A stretch of DNA of 38,131 bases from CAZNKU01 sp045654805 (lineage in GTDB: Bacteria; Bacillota; Clostridia; Monoglobales; Firm-18), in assembly GCA_045654805.1 (NCBI GenBank), contig JAZOOD010000016.1:1-38131 (forward strand), in the 5' to 3' direction. Of the stretch, positions 14,508 to 23,002 are shown piece by piece. Each line of letters starts with the position of its first letter. Position 1 is the stretch's first letter. Both the position numbers and the translations under genes were made by a program. The notes under the pieces were generated by a model. The model was not told where the DNA came from, made no database searches, and was given only the letters and a program-made list of their open reading frames with translations.

Positions 14508-16375
14508 TTTATCGCTCCTTCAAATATTTTGATAACAATATCATCAAGCTTTGACCTATCGCCACGCTCATATTCAACAAAGCACTCTGCCAAATATTCG
14601 CTTACGCTGTGTTGTGAATAACCACTTATTGTGTGGTTTCTCATACCTTGTTTTAATTTTTCTACAACCTCTGCATTTGGATTGATTTGTACATTCAAAA
14701 AATGTCCATATTCGTGAGTTATCATTCCTTCAAGGCTATCATCAACAAGGCTTTTTCCTGCTCTTTCATAGGTTTCAGCCAATGCTTTCATTTTTGGAGA
14801 TAATTTGTCTTTGTTTGCAATAACAAGGTCAAACGCTTCATCACCTTTTTTGGTATAACTTGCCAAAGCTTGTGGGTTTTTCAAAATTTCCTTGTTAATA
14901 TAAACTCGCCCTGTTATAGATTGAGTTGCAAAAGGTGCGTCCGCACTTCCACCAAGTGCATTTAATCCCTTTGCTGTTTTTGGATTTACAACTTCGGCAC
15001 CTGCCAACTTTACACCATATTTTTCTTGTAGATTTGAAAGCGTTTCATTTATGCCATTTGCAACATCAACATCAATTCCCTTGTATGATGTTTTAGACAG
15101 CATACTTCCCGAAAAAATATGTGTTCTTGCATATTCTTCTGCTTCTTCGACTGTTTTAGCTTTCGGAAATATCTTTTTAGGCATTTCAACTTTCGGTGCC
15201 TCACCCTTAACCGTCTCCGTAATTCTCGGTACACTCATTCGCTTTTTATCCCCTTGAATACCTGTGATTTCGCTTATTTCGTTGTATTTGCCTTGATATG
15301 CCTTTATACGCTCATTACAACGCTTTACAAGAGCATTATCGCCACTCGCTCTTGCTAACTCCCTTGTTGTTTTTTCGTTCCTTACAGAGTTTTCTAAACG
15401 CCTCTGCATCTGTGTAACCTCATACCCCGAATATTCCTTGCCGTCAATGGTGTATCGTCTTGCGTTCTGCTCATTCAACCGCTTTAATTCTTCTGGAGAA
15501 TATCGAGGCTCGGATATACCGCAAATAATAGGTGTTTTATAGTGCAGACAGCCATAGTCCTGCAATCGCTCGTTTGCTTCGTCAAAACTGTCAAAATGCA
15601 CTCCATTAATTGTTCTCGCCTTACCGACTACAAACTGTTTGCCCTGCATAAATTCGTGTGAGGGGCGTGGGTTGCTATGCCAATCCACTTCGTACCCGTC
15701 ACACCCCAATTCTTCTCCAATCATCTCGTTATACTCAACGGATGCCTGTTTTGCACCCCATAACAAATTCTGCCGTACAACTGTATCAAGTCTGCGTGTA
15801 ACTCCACCGCCATAGTCAACACGAACACCGCTACCGCCTAATTCTATAATGCTGTCCCTCATAGCCGTGTGAAAGTCTGTTGCTCCTGTTGTAACTTGCA
15901 TAACCGCCTTGTCAAGAACATCGGTGTATGCTCTCTGCAACCCCTTGACATTTCCATTATGGTCGAGAATGCACAATGCCTTTGTCTTTGCAAGGTTTAT
16001 CATCGTTTCGCCTGTGGCCTTTGCGTATGCTCTTGCGATTGCTTGTAGTTCCCTATTTTCTGCAAACGGCACAAACTTTTTGCCCCTGTAATCATACAAG
16101 GGCTGATTTGCAAGGTGTTGTTCTTCAAGCAATTCTCCATACATCTGCTCAATCTGTGATATGTTGTAGCCTGTTACTTTTGCAAGTTCTTTTGTTATGG
16201 CATCCATATCCTGTTTGACTGTTGCAATATTGTTGATTGATTTTACATCAGCCAAAGAAAGTTTGCCGTACTTCTTTATTCTTTTACCGATGCGTTCCAA
16301 TGCGCTTGTTTCCCAACCACTCACATTCTGCATCAGCAAATCCGCCTGTTGTTCTAACTTTGAAATATCAGCCAT
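14504..16375 (-). CDS. Phage minor capsid protein 2 fused to a C-terminal zinc-peptidase-like domain
   Basis: A 623-residue protein. Residues 1-300 match the minor capsid protein 2 type (SPP1 gp7-like head morphogenesis: 'DYGGGVTRRLDTVVRQNLLWG' region and 'VDWHSNPRPSHEFMQGKQF' with the conserved H-x-NPRPSH). After a linker with coiled coil (about 330-400), the last 200 residues form a separate domain with HEYGH (554-558) and a downstream SEYLAE (about 592-597), the HExxH...E arrangement of zincin metallopeptidases. It would be packaged in or on the capsid and could act during maturation or be delivered to the cell. Ribosome site and ATG are clear. Confidence 0.85.
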   Translation of the reverse strand: MADISKLEQQADLLMQNVSGWETSALERIGKRIKKYGKLSLADVKSINNIATVKQDMDAITKELAKVTGYNISQIEQMYGELLEEQHLANQPLYDYRGKKFVPFAENRELQAIARAYAKATGETMINLAKTKALCILDHNGNVKGLQRAYTDVLDKAVMQVTTGATDFHTAMRDSIIELGGSGVRVDYGGGVTRRLDTVVRQNLLWGAKQASVEYNEMIGEELGCDGYEVDWHSNPRPSHEFMQGKQFVVGKARTINGVHFDSFDEANERLQDYGCLHYKTPIICGISEPRYSPEELKRLNEQNARRYTIDGKEYSGYEVTQMQRRLENSVRNEKTTRELARASGDNALVKRCNERIKAYQGKYNEISEITGIQGDKKRMSVPRITETVKGEAPKVEMPKKIFPKAKTVEEAEEYARTHIFSGSMLSKTSYKGIDVDVANGINETLSNLQEKYGVKLAGAEVVNPKTAKGLNALGGSADAPFATQSITGRVYINKEILKNPQALASYTKKGDEAFDLVIANKDKLSPKMKALAETYERAGKSLVDDSLEGMITHEYGHFLNVQINPNAEVVEKLKQGMRNHTISGYSQHSVSEYLAECFVEYERGDRSKLDDIVIKIFEGAIK

Positions 16376-16620
16376 TATATATACCCCTTTTTTACTTCTT
16401 TTCCGTCAGTGTACAGAATGACTTCTTTACCCTTTGCTTCGTTGTACAATTCTTTTCCACACTCTTTAATCCATTCGGGCAATTCGTAAGGCTCTATATT
16501 TTCGGTATTCACTTCACCAAATAACGCAATTTCTTTGTCGGGTTTATCATCAACAATTATTTTTGGTATATTAAACTTTGGCAAAATCTTTCTTAATACT
16601 CTTTTGATAATATCAGCCAT
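16375..16620 (-). CDS. Hypothetical protein
   Basis: An 81-residue basic/acidic mixed protein, MADIIKRVLRKILPKFNIPK at the start. The ATG at 16620 follows AAAGGGTGG and overlaps the end of the upstream gene by 8 bases; an in-frame GTG lies 9 bases upstream. Immediately before the minor capsid gene, sharing a base with its start, so probably co-translated. No family recognised. Confidence 0.68.
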   Translation of the reverse strand: MADIIKRVLRKILPKFNIPKIIVDDKPDKEIALFGEVNTENIEPYELPEWIKECGKELYNEAKGKEVILYTDGKEVKKGYI

Positions 16621-16906
16621 TCGCACCACCCTTTACAAAGCAAAGCGGACAACCCATTCTATTTGGATATACCACAAAATAATCTGTGCCATAATTTACT
16701 GCGTGTGGGCTTCTTTGCTTGTTTATACTTGCTTTGTCCTTATCACCAAAAAGAACATCAACATAACTTGAAAATCGCATATTCTTTTCTATCACTTTTA
16801 ACTGCAACGTTTTTTCGGTGTTTTTCACCTCTACAACAAGCGTTCCTACATCATAAGGGTTATTTACTTGTTCATAGTGATAAATTCCATTTCCTATGTT
16901 CTCCAC
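16613..16906 (-). CDS. Hypothetical protein
   Basis: A 97-residue protein, beta-rich in the middle (TLVVEVKNTEKTLQLKVIEK) with a C-terminal CPLCF. Unknown family. Part of a run of short accessory genes between the Dcm-like methylase and the minor capsid gene. Confidence 0.65.
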   Translation of the reverse strand: MENIGNGIYHYEQVNNPYDVGTLVVEVKNTEKTLQLKVIEKNMRFSSYVDVLFGDKDKASINKQRSPHAVNYGTDYFVVYPNRMGCPLCFVKGGANG

Positions 16907-16918
16907 TTAATCACCGCC

Positions 16919-17245
16919 TTATATATCACTGCAAAAATCAATAATGGTTTGTGTATGTTCTATTTGACAACCGATGTTTTCTTTTGCCGATTTTTCATCA
17001 ACATACATTTCGCCTTTAAGAAATTTATTTAAGTATATTGCCTTTTCTCTTGATACAGATTTTATGTGTTCTAATCTCGCAATTCGTGGAGAAATAAACT
17101 CTGAATTTAATTTACAAATCAAAGAATTTATACGCATTGCATCAAATTCATTTGGATATGTTCTCATAAACAAATATATAACATCTTCCAAACTGTCATT
17201 TGAATATTGCAACAATTCTTTTAACTTTTCCACATCTCCAATCAC
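16919..17245 (-). CDS. Hypothetical helical protein, probable GTG start
   Basis: A 108-residue mostly helical protein. I chose the GTG at 17245: it overlaps the stop of the Lar-like gene as GTGA and follows GAGGTGGGGAG, whereas the upstream ATG at 17284 would read into that gene. C-terminal part has His and Cys but no clear zinc pattern. No family recognised. Confidence 0.65.
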   Translation of the reverse strand: MIGDVEKLKELLQYSNDSLEDVIYLFMRTYPNEFDAMRINSLICKLNSEFISPRIARLEHIKSVSREKAIYLNKFLKGEMYVDEKSAKENIGCQIEHTQTIIDFCSDI

Positions 17246-17478
17246 TTCTCCCCACCTCTTTCTTTTGGTGTGCGTGTGTTCCACAAATCGATAAGTGCTT
17301 GTATTTCATCTTTGTCAATGTTTTCATATTCTTCGTGTTCACAGCCGAATAAGGTTAAACCGCAACATTTACAAACAATAGTCGCATATTTCAAATAACT
17401 ATCATCTTCGCATTTTGTCAGCCATTCTTCTTGTTCTGCCGTTCCATTACACAACGGACAACTTTTCAATTCAACCAT
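17242..17478 (-). CDS. Lar-like restriction-alleviation-type zinc protein
   Basis: A 78-residue protein with ELKSCPLCNG near the N-terminus, VCKCCGL in the middle and a C-terminal LIDLWNTRTP. Two Cys-x2-Cys pairs plus the 'WNTR' end are the signature of the Lar restriction-alleviation family. Lar of Rac prophage reduces type I restriction. In this operon with a cytosine methylase it fits an anti-restriction role, though many Lar-like phage proteins are untested. The ATG at 17478 overlaps the preceding stop (ATGGTTGA). Confidence 0.78.
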   Translation of the reverse strand: MVELKSCPLCNGTAEQEEWLTKCEDDSYLKYATIVCKCCGLTLFGCEHEEYENIDKDEIQALIDLWNTRTPKERGGEK

Positions 17479-17725
17479 TATCCTCACCGCCTTTCTCTAC
17501 TCTCAATACTGTTGTTCCGTAAAAATCATTTTCATACCTGACTTTGCAATTCGCATATTGTGGGTGTTTTCTCAAAATCAAACCGATTGAAAAATCCTCG
17601 TCAAGTGGTTTTCCTGTTGTGTCGTTTTCGCCTTGCAAAACAAATACAGAATAACCGCCCATACTACCGCCACAATCTTTGTGTATCTCTGCAAGTGTTT
17701 TCCCGATAGGGTTATACAAGAACAT
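17471..17725 (-). CDS. Hypothetical protein
   Basis: An 84-residue protein, alpha/beta, no recognised family (YSVFVLQGEN, and VRYENDFYGTTVLRVEKGG at the end). Overlaps both neighbours by a few bases inside the accessory operon. Nothing catalytic seen. Confidence 0.65.
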   Translation of the reverse strand: MFLYNPIGKTLAEIHKDCGGSMGGYSVFVLQGENDTTGKPLDEDFSIGLILRKHPQYANCKVRYENDFYGTTVLRVEKGGEDNG

Positions 17726-18060
17726 TATTCAACACCGCCTTTCTCGGTTGAGTGGGCATCGTCAAACAACGCTTGAAATGATTTCATAAGTTCTGCATCG
17801 TCTGTTTCAAATGCCTTGCAAACATTCCAATACTTTGTTTTGCCATCCTCAATAATTCGGACAATATCTTCGCCCGGAAAAGGGTTGCCAAATCTCGCAT
17901 CTTCCATAGCGTTTTCAATAGGACAACCACCCTGCTCGACAAAAGCACAAAAGCCGTCATCATTTACTTTGTGTTTCTTGCAACGATAACAAAAACTGTC
18001 AAGAAAAAACTCATAACTCATGCCATTCGCAAACGGTATTGATGGCACTATTTCTTTCAT
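17725..18060 (-). CDS. Cys-rich hypothetical protein
   Basis: A 111-residue protein with a Cys pair CYRCKKHKVNDDGFCAF and a third GGCPIENA at about residue 45, a probable small zinc site, then WNVCKAFE. GAGGGG precedes the ATG. No named family; similar short zinc proteins are common phage early proteins. Confidence 0.68.
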   Translation of the reverse strand: MKEIVPSIPFANGMSYEFFLDSFCYRCKKHKVNDDGFCAFVEQGGCPIENAMEDARFGNPFPGEDIVRIIEDGKTKYWNVCKAFETDDAELMKSFQALFDDAHSTEKGGVE

Positions 18061-18084
18061 TTCCCCTCATCTTCCTTTCTCATA

Positions 18085-18381
18085 TCAATCAATAACAACA
18101 TTGTCATCTTTGTATAGTTCAAATTCTTTCAATATTCTCCCCATCTCAACTCTTTTGCAATCTGGCAATATATCCCACATTCTGCAAAGAGCATCAACGG
18201 ATATTTTTTCTCGGTTTTCAAAAAAATCAATGGATATATTCGCAACCGAAATAATTAAGACTTCTATAAAATTTCTTTTTGTAAATATATCTCCTTTGCA
18301 TACATCGTTTATCATTTTTTTCAAGGTGTTCTCAACTTCTTGTTGCACCTGCTCAAATGGTATCATATCCATTCTTTTCAT
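18085..18381 (-). CDS. Hypothetical helical protein
   Basis: A 98-residue mostly helical protein (FEQVQQEVENTLKKMINDV). The ATG at 18381 has AAAGGAAG close by; an ATG three codons in is an alternative start. Shares the operon with the HTH protein. No family recognised. Confidence 0.65.
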   Translation of the reverse strand: MKRMDMIPFEQVQQEVENTLKKMINDVCKGDIFTKRNFIEVLIISVANISIDFFENREKISVDALCRMWDILPDCKRVEMGRILKEFELYKDDNVVID

Positions 18382-18395
18382 CTTCCTTTCTCTGC

Positions 18396-18548
18396 TTATC
18401 TATCAGCCAATAAACGCTCAATTTCTTCATTCGGTATTCGGTAAACCTTGACAACCTTGACAGCCTTGATTTTGCCTGTTTTTATCCATTTCAAAACGGT
18501 CTGTCGGCTTACTGAAAATTTGTTTGCCACTTCCGTTACTGTTAGCAT
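18396..18548 (-). CDS. Excisionase/MerR-type HTH DNA-binding protein
   Basis: A 50-residue protein with the HTH_17 form: LTVTEVANKFSVSRQTVLKW as helix-turn-helix, followed by IKTGKIKAVKVVKVYRI wing and EEIERLLA helix. The start ATG overlaps the stop of the methylase gene. It most likely regulates transcription. No integrase is present in the window, so a true excisionase role is unlikely. Confidence 0.82.
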   Translation of the reverse strand: MLTVTEVANKFSVSRQTVLKWIKTGKIKAVKVVKVYRIPNEEIERLLADR

Positions 18549-19552
18549 TATAAAATCTCTCCTTTGGTCATTCCCCAATATCTGTCTGTGCTTTGTGGGT
18601 GTGCAGGGCAATTTATACAATCATCTATTGGATAACAACAAGATAATTTTCTGTTATAACTGCAACTTGACGGATAATTTACAAGCAAATACTTTAATAT
18701 ATGAACTATAACATCGATAGTCCAACCATTTCCTAATGCAGTATATCTATGACTGTCCGCAACACCTTCGGTATAATTGTCTGGTAATGTTTGCAATCTC
18801 TCATATTCAATCGGTGTTAATTTCCTCGGTCTTCCATTATCTAAAACTTTCTTTTGCGTATTTCCACCTCCGCAAGTCGTTAGTGTGTGGCACTTAAAAT
18901 TAGGACTGTGCACTCTTTTCAAGATGTCGTGTCCATTTATATGCAATATTGCTGATACACTCTTTTCTCCGATATAATCAAAATCGCATTTGTAAAAATA
19001 TTTTTCGTTCACATCTTTTTCCATAATATCTTTAATAACAAGTTGAGATGGTTTTTTTACAGGCACAAATCCTGTGCTTGTGGCATACACTCTTGGTCTA
19101 TCTTGTGCAGAAAAAGCATCTGAATTTTGATATATCAATTTTGCACCTAAACAATTCTCGATGGCTTTTTTGCTTTCTTCACTCATACTTGCAACATTTT
19201 CAAACAAAAACAAAATATCGGGATTTACTTCTCTTAAATGATTTAGAATGTCCACAAACTCAAAAAACAATTTGCTTTTGCCATCTAATCCCTGTCTTGT
19301 TTTACTTTGCGTAATGCTCAAAGATTGACAAGGACTTCCACCGATAAGCAAATCAATTTCCGACCACGGAATATCCCATTCTCTCCACTTTGTTACATCT
19401 CCAAGCCTTACAATGTTTGGGTAATTCTTTTGTGAAATGGCAATAGCATTTTTGTCAATCTCACTCGCATAGTAAGTGTCAACCTTTATACCAACCCTTT
19501 CCAATGCAACCATACCACAACTGATACCGTCAAATAATGATAATACTTTCAT
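18548..19552 (-). CDS. DNA (cytosine-5)-methyltransferase
   Basis: A 334-residue class I methylase. Motif I FDGISCG (about 7-13), motif IV GGSPCQ with catalytic Cys at 75, motif VI FENV (about 117-120), motif VIII QDRPR (150-154), and the C-terminal YTALGN motif X. The ATG at 19552 follows AAAAGGAGG; an upstream in-frame ATG falls on the promoter -10 and is rejected. Methylates the phage genome or masks it from host restriction. The last 45 residues are Cys-rich (CSYNRKLSCC), an unusual tail. First gene of its operon. Confidence 0.93.
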   Translation of the reverse strand: MKVLSLFDGISCGMVALERVGIKVDTYYASEIDKNAIAISQKNYPNIVRLGDVTKWREWDIPWSEIDLLIGGSPCQSLSITQSKTRQGLDGKSKLFFEFVDILNHLREVNPDILFLFENVASMSEESKKAIENCLGAKLIYQNSDAFSAQDRPRVYATSTGFVPVKKPSQLVIKDIMEKDVNEKYFYKCDFDYIGEKSVSAILHINGHDILKRVHSPNFKCHTLTTCGGGNTQKKVLDNGRPRKLTPIEYERLQTLPDNYTEGVADSHRYTALGNGWTIDVIVHILKYLLVNYPSSCSYNRKLSCCYPIDDCINCPAHPQSTDRYWGMTKGEIL

Positions 19553-19582
19553 TTTATAAACCTCCTTTTGATTTATATACAT

Positions 19583-19611
19583 AATATATCATAATATCGC
19601 ATAATTGTCAA
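19583..19611 (-). promoter_or_regulatory. SigmaA-type promoter for the methylase/minor-capsid operon
   Basis: Minus strand: TTGACA at 19611-19606, 17-base spacer, TATATT at 19588-19583, with TGA just before the -10. Sits between a strong terminator and the methylase gene. Confidence 0.85.
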
Positions 19612-19621
19612 TACCTTTCAC

Positions 19622-19655
19622 AAAAAAATACCGAAAACATTTCTGTTCTCGGTAT
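19622..19655 (-). terminator. Strong Rho-independent terminator closing the packaging operon
   Basis: Minus strand: a 12-base-pair stem (ATACCGAGAACA at 19655-19644 with its partner at 19639-19628, one G-T pair), a GAAA tetraloop, and a T run. Ends transcription after the WDGH gene. Confidence 0.93.
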
Positions 19656-19665
19656 CGTGGTGTAA

Positions 19666-20025
19666 TTATGAGAATTGGTTTTTAATGCGTTCAATGGCTT
19701 GTTCTGCCGTGTGTCCGTCCCATTTCGGAGCATTTGACAATTCTTTGATGTCAAACAAACTCCAATATTCAAGTGGATAATGATATGTTGCACATCCTTG
19801 TTTTGTGTCAATGCCGACAATGAAATATCCATCAAACATATCGCCTGTATCGTGCAACTTTGATTTCCAACAAATATCCTTATTACAATTAAACAATGAA
19901 GCGGTCAAAATCGCCCTGTGATGATACAATTCGTTGAAACTGTGGTCGCCATCGGAAACAAGTCCACAATTATCATTTTCAATCATTGCCTTTGTGTTTT
20001 CAATAAATAAATCTTTATCAATCAT
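19666..20025 (-). CDS. WDGH-domain protein
   Basis: A 119-residue protein. SDGDHSFNELYHHRAIL (about 24-40), KSKLHDTGDMFDGYFIVGID (about 54-73) and KWDGHT (101-106) match the phage WDGH domain, a widespread family with no proven activity. The conserved His/Asp residues suggest an enzyme. It is the last gene of the packaging operon, in front of the strong terminator, a slot where phages put host-takeover proteins. AAAGGAG precedes the ATG. Confidence 0.85.
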   Translation of the reverse strand: MIDKDLFIENTKAMIENDNCGLVSDGDHSFNELYHHRAILTASLFNCNKDICWKSKLHDTGDMFDGYFIVGIDTKQGCATYHYPLEYWSLFDIKELSNAPKWDGHTAEQAIERIKNQFS

Positions 20026-20041
20026 AATTTTCTCCTTTTCA

Positions 20042-21364
20042 TTATTGCCCTGCCAAAATCCTCTCTAATGCTTGGTCGGTGTTGGTCTGTTGTTCGGCTC
20101 TTATGCGTTCAATCTTTTCTTGAATTTCTTCGGGTGTCAAATTTGGGTGATTAAATCGTATAATTTCGTCAATTTCTTCAAATCCGTTTTGAATATCGTT
20201 TGAAATTCTATCGTGTAATTCCTGCTCATTTTGGAACGCATCGAACCAGTCTATTTTAAGGCTATACAAATCAAGCGGAATATTCAAGAACACCGCATCG
20301 GCTTCAAGTGTTGCCTTTATGCCGTCAAACATAGCGGACTGCATTTTCTTAACAAATGAGCGTGTCTTTGTGTTTGCCGTGCGTATCTCGGTAGCCGTTG
20401 CCCCGGCTGTGTGTTCCTGTTCGGTGAGAAAACCTCTATCCAAACCGACTTGATTTTCCCAATCTTGCAGAGCATCATTTAACTTTTGCTTGTAATCGTT
20501 GTAGCGAGTGGACGGAGCAAAACTGTCAATCAGCGTTCCGTCAACTCCTGCCTTTTTGCGAATGGTGTAAATGCCCTCGGGCAAATCAAAACGCTCGCCG
20601 TCTTTTGTGCCGATTTTTCTTGCAACGGTTTCATCGGCAAAGAGCTTTGTTTTCATCAGGTGCATTTCTTCGTCAAGATTATTCCTTGCAACCTTGATTT
20701 GATTTTCCACTTCCTCGCACCCAAAGTTAAGCGGAACTCCCCATTGAGATAAGCCTCTGCTATCCTGTGGGCTTTTGTAGTACGCTACACCGATATTGTT
20801 TGCATTGTAATAGGCGACATTATCATTCTTGTAATGCTCCCATTCAGCCAAATATTCCTCGTTACCGCTTTTGTCGGTTGTGTAATAGTAAACATACAAA
20901 GTGCCGTTTTCGTCAAGGATATGGTGTCTTATAAGCCTGTATTCCCTATGCTTGACAATCTTCTTGTCAATAACCATAGCAACCTCGTACATCTTATCGG
21001 CTACCATACGATAAACGGAAACATCAGCAGGAGCGATTGTGCGGTGGTACGGCTCATCGTCCTCACCTGTTGCCATTGTAACAAAACAACCGCCCTTGCC
21101 GTTCATCATAGCACAAATCTCATACCGCTTTGCTTCAAGGTTTTCTGCAAGAGGTATCAACGGCTGAACAAGTGTGCTGTCCGTCTGCAATTCCACCGTT
21201 GCTTCATCGCATACAAGTGAGGTCAATTTTGTGTTCGCAATAGACAAAGGGTTGTATTCTCTTATATCTTCCCATTGCTGAATTTTAACCTGTATTTTCT
21301 TTTCTTCGTCATACTCGTCAAGGTTTTTCTTCACCCAACGCCATACATTACTCCAAAATCCCAA
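20042..21364 (-). CDS. Portal protein (SPP1 gp6-like)
   Basis: A 440-residue protein after terL. The sequence has the portal layout: N-terminal helix, a middle alpha/beta body with 'RHHILDENGTLYVYYYTT', and a long helical stem plus C-terminal Glu/Gln-rich crown (about 380-440). Forms the 12-fold ring through which DNA is packed. The start is a TTG with GGAG 9 bases upstream. The minor capsid gene, usually adjacent, has been displaced by a whole accessory operon. Confidence 0.88.
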   Translation of the reverse strand: MGFWSNVWRWVKKNLDEYDEEKKIQVKIQQWEDIREYNPLSIANTKLTSLVCDEATVELQTDSTLVQPLIPLAENLEAKRYEICAMMNGKGGCFVTMATGEDDEPYHRTIAPADVSVYRMVADKMYEVAMVIDKKIVKHREYRLIRHHILDENGTLYVYYYTTDKSGNEEYLAEWEHYKNDNVAYYNANNIGVAYYKSPQDSRGLSQWGVPLNFGCEEVENQIKVARNNLDEEMHLMKTKLFADETVARKIGTKDGERFDLPEGIYTIRKKAGVDGTLIDSFAPSTRYNDYKQKLNDALQDWENQVGLDRGFLTEQEHTAGATATEIRTANTKTRSFVKKMQSAMFDGIKATLEADAVFLNIPLDLYSLKIDWFDAFQNEQELHDRISNDIQNGFEEIDEIIRFNHPNLTPEEIQEKIERIRAEQQTNTDQALERILAGQ

Positions 21365-21381
21365 AATATCACGCTCCTATA

Positions 21382-22623
21382 TTACACTTCAATATAATGC
21401 CAATAACTACTCTCACTATAACAAGCACTATCATATGTATCAATCTGCATACTGCCATCATCAAGCGGAATAGGTCTGTCGCTTCTATCGTCAAATACAA
21501 GGTTTTGCATTTCATCAATCAAATCATCGCACATACCCTCAACGAATTTTATTTTATCCATTGAGAATAATTTGCTATATAAAAACACCCTATCTTCAAG
21601 TGGTGGTTTATAACAAAATTCTGCTCTGTACCTTGTATTGTCATTTATCGTATTCACTATAACGGCTATATGGTCGCAGTTTATAATACCAACTCGCACC
21701 CCATATTCACGCTCAACCTCACCGCAAAACTCAACAACAAACTTTTCTATGTCATCCATTGCCATATCTTCCGCTTGTCGCTTTTCCGCTTTCAATCGGT
21801 ATTGTATGCCGTCATATCCTTGCCCCGTGCAAGTCATCGCATAAGCAGAACCATTACCGCCAATATCGAACCCTACTTCTACGGAACGGAATGTCTTTGG
21901 CACATCTTCTCGCTTTATTATCCACCTATCAGGACTATTTGCAAATTCAGGGAAGATTATTCCCTCTGCACGAACCCACATCCCCCTAATATATCTATCA
22001 TAGAAAACACCTGTAAAAAGGCTTTCTGCCCTTTGTATTTCCTTTTCGGTCAATATAGGGTTATCCCTCATAAGAAAGTGCAAGTGTTTATATTTTCTTT
22101 CTTCGTTGGTTATCCATTCTTTATAAAACCAATGGTTAGGACTTTCAGGGTTGCAATTAAACCATATCTTCGCATTTGCAAACGATAACGTTCTCGCTAT
22201 TGCTTGGTCAACAAACGATTGAGGCATAAGCGCAACTTCATCAAACAAAACTCCTGCAAGTGTTAAACCCTGAATAAGAGCATAACTGCTTTCGTCTTTA
22301 CCGCCAAATAAATAAAAATAGTTTTCTTTATCTCCGCTTTGTACCGTCATCATTCTGTTGCTGATTTTATAATTCAAAGTGAAGGGCATACCTTCTATCT
22401 GCTGAAAAGGTCGCAAGATGTTTCTTTCTGCGTTGCTTACAGTTTTTCCGCAAATAGCAAAGTTTGTGTGATTAAAGTATGTCATCGCCCATAAGACAAA
22501 AGACAAGGTCATTACAATAGTTTTACCGCTTCTTACTGCACCATCACAAATAAGTGTTTCTTCGTCATTATAAGCAAATCGCAGTATTTCCGCTTGTTTT
22601 GGTGAAAATGTTTTAATCTCCAT
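21382..22623 (-). CDS. terL: Terminase large subunit
   Basis: A 413-residue motor/nuclease. N-terminal ATPase: Walker A GAVRSGKT (28-35), Walker B VLFDE (about 125-129). C-terminal RNase-H-like nuclease begins at GFDIGGNG (about 251-258) with Asp 253 as a metal ligand. Packs DNA into the prohead and cuts concatemers. The ATG overlaps the end of terS. Family type is PBSX/Terminase_6-like. Confidence 0.94.
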   Translation of the reverse strand: MEIKTFSPKQAEILRFAYNDEETLICDGAVRSGKTIVMTLSFVLWAMTYFNHTNFAICGKTVSNAERNILRPFQQIEGMPFTLNYKISNRMMTVQSGDKENYFYLFGGKDESSYALIQGLTLAGVLFDEVALMPQSFVDQAIARTLSFANAKIWFNCNPESPNHWFYKEWITNEERKYKHLHFLMRDNPILTEKEIQRAESLFTGVFYDRYIRGMWVRAEGIIFPEFANSPDRWIIKREDVPKTFRSVEVGFDIGGNGSAYAMTCTGQGYDGIQYRLKAEKRQAEDMAMDDIEKFVVEFCGEVEREYGVRVGIINCDHIAVIVNTINDNTRYRAEFCYKPPLEDRVFLYSKLFSMDKIKFVEGMCDDLIDEMQNLVFDDRSDRPIPLDDGSMQIDTYDSACYSESSYWHYIEV

Positions 22624-22990
22624 TCTTCACCGCCTCTTGTATAGCCTTTAACAAATTGGCTTGTTTTTCCTGTTCGCTTGTAGTGGTTTGTGTTTCTTCA
22701 CCCAACAACATCATAAGCCTATCAAAAGCGTTATGCGAACCGTTCCCACTTGCTTTAATCATTCCAAGCAAAGTGTAGGCTTTTACATCGGTTTCACTTA
22801 AACCATAGGCTTGTAATTCGTTGAGTATATTTTCATCGGTAATTGTAGCCGACAACATGGCCTTTGCCATATCACGATAGGTCTTTTGTTCTCGTCTAAC
22901 CTCGCCTGATTTAATACCGCCTTTTCTTCCGTTTTCTCTAACTTCGCTCGGGCTTCGTTCGCTATTTGGTATAAGGTTTTTATCGTTCAC
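22613..22990 (-). CDS. terS: Terminase small subunit
   Basis: A 125-residue protein with basic N-terminal SPSEVRENGRKGGIKSGEVR, a pattern seen in many small terminases, followed by helices ('NILNELQAYGLSETDVKAYT') and a C-terminal coiled coil. Binds the packaging start site and loads terL. The start is a GTG with GGGGTG just upstream. It lies behind the structured leader RNA and the short leader ORF. Confidence 0.85.
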   Translation of the reverse strand: MNDKNLIPNSERSPSEVRENGRKGGIKSGEVRREQKTYRDMAKAMLSATITDENILNELQAYGLSETDVKAYTLLGMIKASGNGSHNAFDRLMMLLGEETQTTTSEQEKQANLLKAIQEAVKNGD

Positions 22991-23002
22991 CTTATCACCC
23001 CA

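Noticed and set aside
18396..18548. Excisionase as evidence of a temperate phage
   Set aside because: The 50-residue HTH is shared by many regulators and no integrase, attachment site or CI-like repressor is visible.
19553..19582. Ten-codon N-terminal extension of the cytosine methylase
   Set aside because: The upstream ATG lies on the promoter -10 and would precede the transcript start; the internal ATG has AAAAGGAGG and begins exactly at the family's first strand.
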